Below the pieces are notes generated by a model, which was not told where the DNA came from, ran no database searches, and worked only from the letters and a program-made list of their open reading frames with translations. Positions 33,668 through 43,825 of a stretch of DNA of 64,000 nt are shown in pieces (positions within the stretch are counted from its first letter, which is position 1; every line of letters starts with the position of its first letter). The DNA is from Alentia gelatinosa. Its lineage: Eukaryota > Annelida > Polychaeta > Phyllodocida > Polynoidae. Made by a program: the position numbers and the translations under genes. The stretch is from the NCBI GenBank assembly GCA_950022655.1, contig OX465588.1:27017525-27081524 (forward strand), read 5' to 3'.

Positions 33668-34980
33668 GGAGGCGGGGAGGGAGGGGGAGGCTGTTATCAG
33701 TCGTTATCTGGAGACCCGAAACCGCAATCCAATCCGGCGAGATAAAGCTGCGCCCGCTCACACGGCCGGGTTTTACTGTCAACTGCTCCTGGGGTTTAGT
33801 CGGCGGGCTCGGGACGGGCAGGACAGGGGCAGGACAGGGGCAGGACAGGAGCAGGACAGGGCCAGGACAGGGGCAGGACAGGGATAGGACGGGCAGGGCT
33901 GGGGCAAGGACAGGGATAGGACAGGCAGGGCAGAGGCAAGGGCAGGGATAAGACAGGCAGGGCAGGGACAAGGACAGGGATAGGACAGGCAGGGCAGGGG
34001 CAAGGACAGAGATAGGACAGTTACGGCAGGGGCAAGGACAGGGATAGGACAGGCAGGGCAGGGACAAGGACAGGGATAGGGCAGGCAGGGTAGGGACAAG
34101 GACAGGGATAGGACAGGCAGGACAGGGATAGGACGGGCAGGGCAGGGGCAAGGACGGGGATAGGACAGGTAGGGCAGGTCCAAGGACAGGATAGGACAGG
34201 CAGGGAAGGGGCGAGGACAGGGATAGGACAGCCAGGGCAGGGGCAAGGACAGGGATAGAACAGGCAGGGCAGGGACAATGACAGGGATAGAACAGGCAGG
34301 GCAGGGGTAAGGACAGTGGTAAAATAGGAAGGAGGCGGGGAGGGAGGGGGAGGCTGTTATCAGTCGTTATCTGGAGACCCGAAACCAATCCAATCCGGCG
34401 AGATAAAGCTGCGCCCGCTCACACGGCCGGGTTTTACTGTCAACTGCTCCTGGGGTTTAGTCGGCGGGCTCGGGACGGGCAGGACAGGGGCAGGACAGGA
34501 GCAGGACAGGGCCAGGACAGGGGCAGGACAGGGATAGGACGGGCAGGGCTGGGGCAAGGACAGGGATAGGACAGGCAGGGCAGAGGCAAGGGCAGGGATA
34601 AGACAGGCAGGGCAGGGACAAGGACAGGGATAGGACAGGCAGGGCAGGGGCAAGGACAGAGATAGGACAGTTACGGCAGGGGCAAGGACAGGGATAGGAC
34701 AGGCAGGGCAGGGACAAGGACAGGGATAGGGCAGGCAGGGTAGGGACAAGGACAGGGATAGGACAGGCAGGACAGGGATAGGACGGGCAGGGCAGGGGCA
34801 AGGACGGGGATAGGACAGGTAGGGCAGGTCCAAGGACAGGATAGGACAGGCAGGGAAGGGGCGAGGACAGGGATAGGACAGCCAGGGCAGGGGCAAGGAC
34901 AGGGATAGAACAGGCAGGGCAGGGACAATGACAGGGATAGAACAGGCAGGGCAGGGGTAAGGACAGTGGTAAAATAGGAA
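33668..34980. repeat. Tandem duplication of a ~660-bp unit containing a G-rich minisatellite
   Basis: Unit 1 (33668-34330) and unit 2 (34331-34980) both start GGAGGCGGGGAGGGAGGGGG and run colinearly through CAGTCGTTATCTGGAGACCC and GCTGCGCCCGCTCACACGGC into an internal array of GGACAGGGATAGGACAGGCA / GGGCAGGGGCAAGGACAGG, ending GGACAGTGGTAAAATAGGAA. The copies look almost identical; I see a 2-bp difference (GAAACCGCAATCC versus GAAACCAATCC) and one fewer GGGCAGGACAG-type repeat in unit 2. Pro/Ser/Cys-rich minus frames (33651-35017) are translations of the array. The plus strand is G-rich throughout. Confidence 0.93.
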
Positions 34981-35911
34981 GGACAAGACCATGGACAAGC
35001 AGAACAACAACAAACATGGTTTAAATTATATATATGAACAGTTAATACTTTAGTTTATATGTTACCCCAACTCTATAACAACATAATCTTTCTCCATTCT
35101 CAATGTATGGATTATAAGCGTTGACAATATTCATGTTATACAATTATTATACTATGTGTGCTCCACTCTGTCGCATCGAGGATATGGGTAATGGTGTTCA
35201 TCATTGGCTATCAATTCAGAGCTGTCTATCAACATACCGATAGCTGCATGCCCTTTGAAACACATAATCCTACACCCAGCAGATACTATGCAAATTGCGG
35301 GAAGATATAAACATGCCCGAGCTGTTATCTCAGAATAGTGACAGAACTATCAACTGCACGCTGTATCAACAGCATTAGTACTAACAACCGTAATGGAGAC
35401 TCGTATGCTGAATTTCTTACTCTGAAAATGATATCCATCAATTGAATTTTTACCGGGTATTTTGAGTCAACAACACTGACAATTTGCCGGCGCTGACTGT
35501 CCAATCCACGATTGATGCACGTCCAATCCCACAAGGTTTTAGTCTCAAAAATGACAATTAATTAAAACCCGCAAGGAACAGATCAGGAACCCCTAATCAA
35601 ACATGGGGATCGGGGCTCCCACTGCTGATTGAAATACGCGTTTGTGAACCCTAATGAAGTGGATTACAACCAGTGAGATAAAGGGGATCCCCTGTCCCCA
35701 ATCTGGACCCCCTCCATGCCGCCTCCTCCTGTAGGCAATTCCCGGTCCCCGCCCCTTCCTGAGTCCCCCTCGCCCGCTTGTAAACCGTACGAATTAGTGA
35801 CAGGCCTCCCAGGGAATCTACTACCCGTGGTGGTAACAAAGTCCGGGCAGCAATTATTCTCTTGGCTGTCGACGCCGGGGGCTTGTCGGTCTTAGCGAGC
35901 GGGGACGGGGA
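34981..35911. other. No gene recognised
   Basis: AT-rich to about 35600, then a C-rich patch at 35690-35780. No coding evidence. Confidence 0.5.
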
Positions 35912-36180
35912 ATGGAGAAGGATGGACCGGCGGAGGGATGGCTGGAGAAGGATGGACCGGCGGAGGGAGAGCTGGAGAAGGATGGACCGGCGGAGGGAGA
36001 GCTGGAGAAGGATGGACCGGCGGAGGGAGAGCTGGATAACGATGGACCGACGGAGGGATCGCTGGAGAAGGATGGACCGGCGGAGCGAGATCTGGAGAAG
36101 GATGGACCGGTCGAGGGAGAGCTGGATAAGGATGGATGGGCGGAGGGATCGCTGGAAAAGGATGGACTGGTGAAGGCTGG
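35912..36180. repeat. 30-bp minisatellite, 9 units
   Basis: The unit GGAGAAGGATGGACCGGCGG plus AGGGAGAGCT is repeated nine times with a few substitutions (for example GGATAAC.. and ..GGTCGAGGG). Period 30 keeps two plus frames and one minus frame open as decapeptide repeats (EKDGPAEGEL in one frame). No signal peptide, splice signal or flanking domain supports translation. Confidence 0.93.
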
Positions 36181-36260
36181 GATGTGTGGTGGAGGTTTGA
36201 GCCACTGTTTATTTAATGAGGCCTCATTATACTGTCAAAAAAAAAAGAGTTTATAACGTC
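36181..36260 (+). mobile_element. MITE family B fragment
   Basis: TGGGATGTGTGGTGGAGGTT, GAGCCACTGTTTATTTAATG and AGGCCTCATTATACTG match the centre of family B (compare 45870-45930). Both ends are missing; the left part is replaced by the 30-bp array. Confidence 0.6.
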
Positions 36261-36385
36261 CTTATAAGAGTGTATGTATACGAAGTGGGTTGCCAAATGC
36301 CGTACATAACAGCGAATTTATTGTTCACTATATACAATGTAGTAGATAGAGTGTGTCAGTGAAATACCACTAAGGATACAGAAGA

Positions 36386-36498
36386 AGTTTCTTTAACGTC
36401 CCAGGTTACCCAGAGGGTGAATGGGGGCCTATCTCAAGGTTCAGCTTTTCTCACTGGTTTTATATCTCAGGGGTTGTGATAAGATCTATGCCGAATAA
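36386..36498 (-). repeat. SINE family 1, tail fragment
   Basis: TTTCTTTAACGTCCCAGG, CTATCTCAAGGTTCAGC and TTTTATATCTCAGGGG..GATC match the tail half of 18971-19090. Head and body are absent. Confidence 0.7.
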
Positions 36499-36799
36499 AG
36501 CTGTCACTGGCAGGATACATGTGTGTACGTAGGTGCTAATAGAGGTAGGTATAGCTGTATCTAGCTCTGCTGAAGAACTATGATTAAGTAATAGTACGCA
36601 ACACCAATATCTCCTTATCTAGATCCCTCCTGAACACTACGTCTTCCATAGTGGGTGCACCGGTTGATGGCACCATTAGGCACACATGTATAGGGATGCT
36701 CTAAGACGCAAACCTATAAATCATAGGGATTTATGTGTCCTCGGACACACTTCTCCAGGACCCTGGTCTCTGATCATGCCCTAATGTGAAGAGTACAGC

Positions 36800-37275
36800 T
36801 TAAACGTCCCAGGGATATAGCGACTAGCTTAAGGTTCAGCTTTCACCCCGGGTTTAATGCCGCTGGGGCGGTGATCAAATCTAGGACATCAAATTAGGCA
36901 GAATTCTAACCCCTACACATTTGCCTAAGTAAAGATTCTTTTGCTTCCCACACCACATAGACATGGTATGAGAAGGACTGGCCTTTGATATATCGGTAAG
37001 TCTACCACTGCTGGAGATGAAGAAGAAATGTGGCCGCACACCACACCACACAGACATGGTATGAGATGTGTCCTTTAATATTGCAGTAAGTCTGGGGATA
37101 AAGGAGAACGATGTCTGTACACCACACCACATAGATATGATATGATAAGGACTGGCCTTGGATATAGCTATATGTCTACCCCTGATGGGGGTAGAGGAGA
37201 AAGGTGGCTGCTGTGGGACTGAAACCCACAACCTTATGATGACTAATCCAGTGATTTAACCACCGAGCTAACTCC
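36800..37275 (-). repeat. SINE family 1, long copy with three body modules
   Basis: From 37275 downward: tRNA-like head (GAGCTCGGTGGTTAAATCAC; GTTGTGGGTTTCAGTCCCAC), three tandem body modules (about 37210-36945), the central part (CTTTACTTAGGCAAATGTG) and the tail reaching TTAAACGTCCCAGGG at about 36803. The fullest module arrangement in the window. Confidence 0.8.
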
Positions 37276-38235
37276 TAACTCTTGTACCGGGAATTGCGGT
37301 GGGAGGTATATATGAAGGGAGGGAGATATGGGTAGAGCAGGTGTTGGGGCACGCGCAGGGAAGGTGCATGCACTTAGGAGAATTTAGCACCACCCGTGGC
37401 CCCTGTAACGATGAGGTACGCCCTGCTGTCACCAGATGGCATTGGCGGCGCCCTCCGTCAAACTGAGGCTAAGGACGCTTTTTGCATACTACTAGGGTCG
37501 GTCCTGCTGGGCACTGGAGGTACTGGAGGAAGCAGCACTGGAGGACCCCCCTCCCTCACACACACCTTTACCTGTCACTCATGGCCCTAAGCCAGCCTTT
37601 AAAAGAATTGCTCATCCTGAAGCTCAGCTAAAAGGAAAGGGAAAATTACATGAAATATCATTAATGTAAAAAACATGATGGGATGCGAAACCCAAGGCGA
37701 ATCCGTCATTTTTCTTAACTCTAAAGAAAAAACAATAGTAAGGTGAGGGAATGCTTGGGGCTAACCTCAAGTCTGACGGGAAGAACTAGTACCCTCAGTT
37801 GGCAGCCGTTTGCTGGTGGGGTCGGGGTGGAGAAGTGGCTGGTTGAGCTCCAGATGTTACAGTCTTAACTCTTACCGTCCCAGAGCCCGGTCAGTGAGGG
37901 TTTGCCTCATGCTTTCCTGAGGGGGACTCGCGTACTTTACCGATGTGGAAATTTTACTGGCATTAGGATACTATATGAAGCCCATGGCCTGTTGGTGAGC
38001 CCTCACTTTACCTATGTAGCGGGTCTACTGGCACTATGACACTATAAGTCGTCCATGGCCTGTTGGTGAGCCACTCCGAGCTCAATTACTTCGTTTACTT
38101 ACACATAGTATATATAGCTCAGAATCACGAATCAGTATTTCATAAACGTCCCTGTATAGGTATAATGATAACAAAACATGCTAATTGTTTTCTCCATGTG
38201 ATTTACGACACGTGCGCGTAAGACCTACGGCCTTC
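37276..38235. other. No gene recognised; CTCF-like site at 37429-37442
   Basis: TCACCAGATGGCAT (37429-37442) matches 12 of 14 CTCF consensus positions. GGAGGTACTGGAGGAAGCAG with a following GGAGG is a small repeat at 37518-37545. At 37960-38080 TTTACCGATGTGG..ATGGCCTGTTGGTGAGCC is imperfectly duplicated. No exon recognised. Confidence 0.45.
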
Positions 38236-38238
38236 CTA

Positions 38239-38325
38239 AGAATGAGGCCCAATCAAGAAAAGGAATTTATAAATTGGAAATGAAAACAGGGATTTCTTTA
38301 GAAAAAGAGAGGAAAACTGCCATCC
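38239..38325 (+). mobile_element. MITE family B, 3' fragment
   Basis: AATGAGGCCCAATCAAG, AAATGAAAACAGGGATTTC and GAAAACTGCCATCCCAG match the 3' third of family B, including a nearly intact right inverted end. Confidence 0.65.
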
Positions 38326-38694
38326 CAGTATCAATGTGTTTCTGTTTATTGTACTCCACTCTAACGAATCCATCGCAAATATACAAATCGTCAAAAAAAA
38401 TTCAGAACTCCACCCCTCACATTTATTTGTTTTGTTCCTCACTAGTATTCAATCCTTCAACTCTTGATTTACAAGTAGGTATAGTGGTAAACAAACTTCG
38501 TAATCTGTTGTGAGCAGTCTACCTTTAGTTTACACACAATCAAGGAAGGGACATCTTTTCAACGTTGTTCTGACAAGTCACTGGTGACTGAATGAGGAGT
38601 GAGTTAGCGGCGATAAAACAAAGCGGATAACGCTTCTGCTATACACCAGGCCAGACTTACTGCTCGTATTACAGCCGGAGCGAAAGGCAGCTGG
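38326..38694. other. No gene recognised
   Basis: AT-rich unique-looking sequence without coding evidence. Confidence 0.45.
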
Positions 38695-39262
38695 GGAGCG
38701 GGACATCCCTAGACGGGACACGCTCCGGAAAGCAGGATATCCTAGACAGAACACCCTCCGGAGAGTGGGACATCCTAGATAGGGACACACTCCGGAAAGC
38801 AGGGCATCCTAGACAGAACACCCTCCGGAGATGGGAGATCCTTAGACAAAACACCCTCCGGAGAGCGGGACATCCTAGACAGAACACCCTTCGGAGGGTG
38901 GGACATCCTAGACAGGGACACCCTCCAAAAAGGGGGACATCCTAGATAGAATACCCTCCGGAGAGCTGGACATCTTAGATGGAACACCCTCTGGAGAGTG
39001 GGACATCCTAGACAGAACACCCTCCAGAGAGCGGGACATCCCTAGATGGAACACCTTCCAGAGATGGGACATCCCTAGACGAAACACCCTCCGGAGAGCG
39101 GGACATCCTAGACGGAACTCAGGACATCCTAAACGCAACGCCCTCCGGAGATGGGACATCCCTAGACGAAACACCCTCCGGAGAGCGGGATATCCTAGAT
39201 GGAACACCCTCCAGAAAGCGAGACATCCCTAGACAGAACACCCTCCGGACAGCAGGACATCC
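38695..39262. repeat. GGGACATCCTAGACAGAACACCCTCCGGAGA minisatellite
   Basis: About fifteen units of 34-38 bp, each containing GGACATCC(C)TAGA, then (A/G)AACACCCTCCGGA. Variable single-base insertions break any common frame. Minus frames at 38578-39207 are repeat-derived. Confidence 0.92.
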
Positions 39263-39961
39263 TAGACGCTGACGCCACTTTCCGTTCCCCATTTAGATAT
39301 GCCACAGGTTGTGTCTGGTGGAGCCCAGCTACCCGATACAACGAGACGGCCGATGTCTGAAATGATGGCTGCCACCTTTACCATTTTTTGTGTCATACGA
39401 CATTTTCGCTGGCTCTCGTCGAGCTGGGTGTAGCGAGCTTAGCTATCCTCGGTATGTTCACTGGTACTGGTTCAGGGATACTGTGGATTGTGGTCTTAAA
39501 TAGACATGGAGAACTCCGAGAAGCTATAGAGGGTTACACTGACTTTTCACAATTATAGTATTACTGGTATTTGTTTAACATCTTGTTAAAACGAACATAA
39601 AATCTTGATGAATTTCTCATTATCCTAAACTATTCCGTCACTCTTTTCCTTTACGTGCATACCTACTCACTCATCAATTCTTTGTTCGCATTTAGTAATA
39701 TGTATCCAGGGAAAAGGTGGATGGATGGAACATATATGCTCAACTCTTTGTACTTTGAAATATATCTCAAATTAATTTCAAATAATATTGTCTGTGTTGT
39801 AAATCAGGAAAAAGAATTACATAGGGAAAATGAAAATCTGAATTTCAATGGGAAAATGGAAAGGTTCCAAGTCAGATATGAAATTGATATTCGAGGGGTA
39901 AAATCAAATCAGAGACGTAAACTAGAATCAAATCAGAAACACTTATATAGCAAGCAGCAGA
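39263..39961. other. AT-rich, no gene recognised
   Basis: The plus frame at 39655-39978 has Asn/Lys/Ile-rich composition expected of AT-rich non-coding DNA and runs into SINE family 1 at its end. Confidence 0.5.
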
Positions 39962-40290
39962 AAGTTTGGTTGATTTAACGTTCAGTCAACCCTTACACGT
40001 CCTTTCGAGACTTTCCAAATGTTCTTTTGCACTGTATGGGTGGTAATCAAATCTATGTAATGAATTCGGGTAGAAATCTCACCACTACACATTCACTGAG
40101 GTGAGAGTTCTTTGACTTGTCACGCCACATAGAGATGGTATGAGGAGATTGTCTTTTGATATAGCAGTAAACCGACCACTGGTGGGAAAGAAGGAGAAGA
40201 GGGGCTGCACTGGGACTCGAACCCACAAAGTCCCATAACTTTGGGATTATGAGTCCAGGGCCTTAACCACTGAGCTGACTTCCCACCCCC
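39962..40290 (-). repeat. SINE family 1, full-length single-module copy
   Basis: Minus strand from 40290: GTCAGCTCAGTGGTTAAGGC (A box), an anticodon-like segment, GTGGGTTCGAGTCCCAGTGC (B box; reverse complement at 40213-40223), one body module, central part and tail ending CGTTAAATCAACCAAA at 39967-39982. This is the best-preserved tRNA-like head and should be used as the family reference. Confidence 0.85.
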
Positions 40291-41251
40291 CAGCAGAGGG
40301 TGATTTACATGATCCACACTCCCGGCTCACTGCTGAGCAGCATAGACCACGCGTGAATACGAATATCTGTATTAGATCCAGTGAGAAGTATCGAGCAGCT
40401 CCGAGCATGTATGAACAATTCCACTCCAGACCACACATACTCCTGCTGCTCTGAACATAGCCCTGGGGCTGGCTCATCCCCTTAGCCGGGAAACAAGCAG
40501 TACCACAACTATAGCCACCAAGCAGCGGCAGCTCCGCAAGCAGCCAAGAAACTCCTTCCCTCGCCTATAATCTGTTAAATGGATGCCTCTTGCCTCCAAC
40601 CGCTCCGTGCCACTCCCTGCCCCCTCCCCTCCACCCCCCGCCGTGGAGAACTGGCCACACCTCGTAGTAAACCACACAGCCCCAGGGGAAAAGCGCACCG
40701 CATCATTCCAGCTCCCTTTAAAGGAGTGGAAATTCTTTTCTCTGGTACGTGGGAAAATCCATTTTTACGTCAGACAAGAGATGGCTTTCGCAGGGTGTTA
40801 GCGTATGGAGCTGGGTTGTTACTTCGACGCTCGCTGAGCAAATGTGGGGTGGTAAGGTAAAAAAATCATTTCACAATGTCAGTGTTGCCATATCTCATCA
40901 GTGTGTGACTGCTCCAGTGAATACTCTAGCGACAGTGATGTATGAAGGGTTGTTCTCTCTGCTATGGAATGTACAGTGTTACTGTAAAGGTAGGATGAAT
41001 CATGGTCGTGAAAGCCACATTTACATATAGGAATATTCTACTATTGTGGCATAGAGTGTGGCATGTGAATAATACACGTACAAATCAGGCTTAGAGAGAA
41101 CATTGACCGTAATACAGGTACCACGGCTCACACCTTATGCAGAAGAGCAAACCCCGCATAGTTTATAAAGGGATATTTAGCATTACAAAAGCAGGCATAT
41201 ATACATCGAGAGGTAATGTGTGTTATATTTAAAATGACTCTATATGGGGCA
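40291..41251. other. No gene recognised
   Basis: Overlapping frames at 40474-40860 on both strands lie over a moderately GC-rich stretch with no recognisable domain. No RNA gene seen. Confidence 0.45.
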
Positions 41252-41328
41252 ACAACATGGCTGCAGTGGGACTCGAACCCACAAACTTCAAGCTATTAGT
41301 TCAGTGCTTTTACCATTGAACTCCCACA
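41252..41328 (-). repeat. SINE family 1 head only
   Basis: Reverse complement carries GTTCAATGGTAAAAGCACTG (A box) and TTTGTGGGTTCGAGTCCCAC with TGCAGCC. No body follows; the foldback element begins 8 bp later. Confidence 0.65.
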
Positions 41329-41336
41329 TTAAAGAC

Positions 41337-41466
41337 GAAACCAACAAGTTTTGGTCAAAGTCGTCGCTCTGCACAAGTTTGACGCAAAGCGATATGAATG
41401 AGGCGAAGCCGAGTAAATATTGCGTAGCATTCAAATGAGTTTGACCAAAACGCTTTCTGTATCTAT
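41337..41466 (+). repeat. Foldback/MITE-like dispersed repeat, copy 2
   Basis: AACAAGTTTTGGTCAAAG (41344-41360) and its inverse TTTGACCAAAACGCTTTC (41440-41457) bracket an interior shared with 330-476. Both copies end near AAAGCGYYTGG / CTTGTTGG outer sequence. Confidence 0.6.
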
Positions 41467-41909
41467 CTGTAAACAATAAAAGAAGTCACCCTGAATTCAC
41501 GAACGGACTGTGATACTCGTAAGGGAATGGAGAACGAGCTACCAATGTCAAGAGTATGGAACAAAAATACCAGGAGTGAGATAATGCCTTATCTCAAAGG
41601 GTTAAACATGGTGGTTTACTGTCATAAGGAGACTGCTCCACTATACCATAAAGGACACTAGTGTATTATTGAACTGCATGTTTCACAATGATCAATACCC
41701 TGTATGCTCTACAACGGCCTCTCCAGCCCCTATCACTCCTGCACCCTCCTCCCGGGTTCGTGCCGCTGGTGGAGGAGGGAAGCGGTAACAAAGGGCACTA
41801 ATTGTGAGCTACGGACACAAAGTACGCCAGAAAGACGAGGGCCCGGTTACGTTCTGTGTGTGAACGTCGGGCAATGAATGACCCTGGACGACGAGGACGC
41901 TTACGGGGA
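41467..41909. other. No gene recognised
   Basis: Unique-looking sequence without coding evidence. Confidence 0.45.
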
Positions 41910-42130
41910 GATAAATGCGAGGGCTGCTCAGTGCTGCCCAGACCTGCTCAAGGCTGCCAGGACCTGCTCTGTGCTGTTCAGCACTACTTTGAACTGCTCA
42001 AGGCTGCCACAACCTGCTCTGTGCTGCTAAACGCTACTTTGAGCTGCTCAGTGCTGCTCGAAGCTGCCAAGTGCCCAGAATACCTCTGTGCTATTATGAG
42101 CTGCTCGGTGCTGCTCGGAGCTGCATTGTG
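41910..42130. repeat. GCTGCTCAGTGCTGCTC-type degenerate repeat
   Basis: Units of 10-30 bp built from GCTGCTCA, AGGCTGCCA, ACCTGCTCTGTGCTG and CTACTTTGA. The frame at 41856-42179 is Cys/Leu-rich because of the repeat. Confidence 0.8.
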
Positions 42131-42663
42131 CTATCGAAGCTCTGACACCCTAACCCCTTCTTGTTCTTATACGCATTAGATTAAAGTAGGTATGTACTGA
42201 TTACTAATTCCTTTACCACACAACATACCCCTGCGTAAATACTTTATGAAGGGATACTCTCCTGTCCATGTACATAGCATCATATTTCCACTGCTCTCTT
42301 TATATCTTCAAGGAAAAAAAACGGATAAAAATGCCAGAAATATTGGTAAGAATCCAATGACCTTCTTCAGTGAGTACTTCAGCCACCTGACAATACCATA
42401 AGCACCTCTATTGTTTCTGAGTACATGTATGTGATACCTACAGACTATCGATATATAAACACCTCGTGTGCTGATAACCTCTGTGAGGCTTTTTGTGATG
42501 TATCGACCTGAAAGAGCATCCCGGGATAAAAAAAACATAGTCACATGACCTACATTGCCAACCTTCTACAAGCATCTATATACCTCCTAGTACTAGGTCG
42601 AATAGGAGACTGCAGCCTCTGTGAACAAATACCTACTGCAATTAGTTCTCCCTTATAAGCAGG
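42131..42663. other. AT-rich, no gene recognised
   Basis: The minus frame at 42308-42544 shows no domain. No arrays. Confidence 0.45.
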
Positions 42664-42912
42664 CAGGGATGTCAGTAGTGGCCATGGAAAAAGTGGCAAT
42701 ATTTTTGTTGTGGAATTCCCTGCCTCAGAGAAAAACTAAGAAAACACATGCAATGGAATGGGCCTGGGATGCGTGGGAAGATACCACTGGACTACTGTCT
42801 AATGTTGCTAATAAGGTTCAATTCATAGTTTACATTGTTTTGAAATAAGAAAAAAGGAGCTCTATAAATGAAAACAAGGATTTCCTTGGAAAAACGGAGA
42901 ACTGGCATTGAG
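42664..42912 (+). mobile_element. MITE family B, copy with intact left end
   Basis: Starts CAGGGATGTCAGTAGTGG and keeps TGTTGTGGAATTCCCTGCCT, AAGAAAACACATG, TGGGATGCGTGG, AACAAGGATTTCCTTGG and a decayed right end (ACTGGCATTGAG). About 249 bp. Confidence 0.75.
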
Positions 42913-42984
42913 AACTGATTGTGAGCATATAAGAGGGATGAGATAAGAGATGTGGGACAATGAAGTTGATAAGGCCATGACATT

Positions 42985-43825
42985 AGAGAGCGGCTTATAC
43001 TGAGGGTATCCGAGGCGCTCCAGGCTTTAACACTATGCCCTTTACTATGACCTCAGAGAGCAGCTCATCCTGAGGGCATCTGAGGTACTCCAGGCTTAAA
43101 CGCTATGACCTTTACTATGACCTCAGAGAGCAGCCCATCCTGAGGGCATCCGAGGTGCTCCAGGCTTTAACACTCTAACCGTCACAAGGGCATGACTTCA
43201 GAGAGCAGCTCATCTTGAGGGCATCTGAGGCGCCCCAGGCTTCAACACTATGACCGTTATAAGGACATGACCTCAGAGAGCACCTCATTCTGAGGGCATC
43301 CGAGGTGCTCCAGGCTTAAATGCTATAACCTTTACTATGACCTCAGAGAGCAGCTCATCCTGAAGGCATCCGAGGTGCTCCAGGCTTAAACACTATAACC
43401 TTTACTATGACCTCAGAGAGCAGCTCATCCTGAGGGCATCCGAGGTGCTCCAGGCTTTAACACTCTAACCGTCACAAGGGCATGACTTCAGAGAGCAGCT
43501 CATCTTGAGGGCATCTGAGGCGCTCCAGGCTTCAACACTATGACCGTTATAAGGACATGACCTCAGAGAGCACCTCATTCTGAGGGCATCCGAGGTGCTC
43601 CAGGCTTAAATGCTATAACCTTTACTATGACCTCAGAGAGCAGCTCATCCTGAAAGCATCCGAGGTGCTCCAGGCTTAAACGCTATGACCTTTACTATGA
43701 CCTCAGAGAGCAGCTCATCCTGAAGGCATCCGAGGTGCTCCAGGCTTTAACACTCTGACCTTTATAAGGACATGACCTCAGAGAGCACCTCATTCTGAGG
43801 GCATCCGAGGCGCTCAAGGATTTAG
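42985..43825. repeat. 70/75-bp minisatellite with higher-order repeat
   Basis: CTCAGAGAGCA(G/C)CTCATCCTGA then GGCATCCGAGGTGCTCCAGG and CTTTAACACTMTRACC recur about 12 times. Units alternate in length 70, 75, 75, 70 bp; the four-unit block starting about 43121 is repeated almost exactly from about 43411, giving a higher-order period near 290 bp. Confidence 0.92.

Noticed and set aside
33651..35017. Long Pro/Ser/Cys-rich minus-strand open frames
   Set aside because: They translate the G-rich array and its duplication, the frame follows the repeat, and there is no domain, start context or splice site.
35862..36256. Decapeptide-repeat frames (EKDGPAEGEL type)
   Set aside because: 30-bp minisatellite open in several frames and both strands; no secretion or domain signal.
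40205..40285. Possible tRNA gene on the minus strand
   Set aside because: The same head recurs about ten times with the same body attached, so it belongs to SINE family 1.
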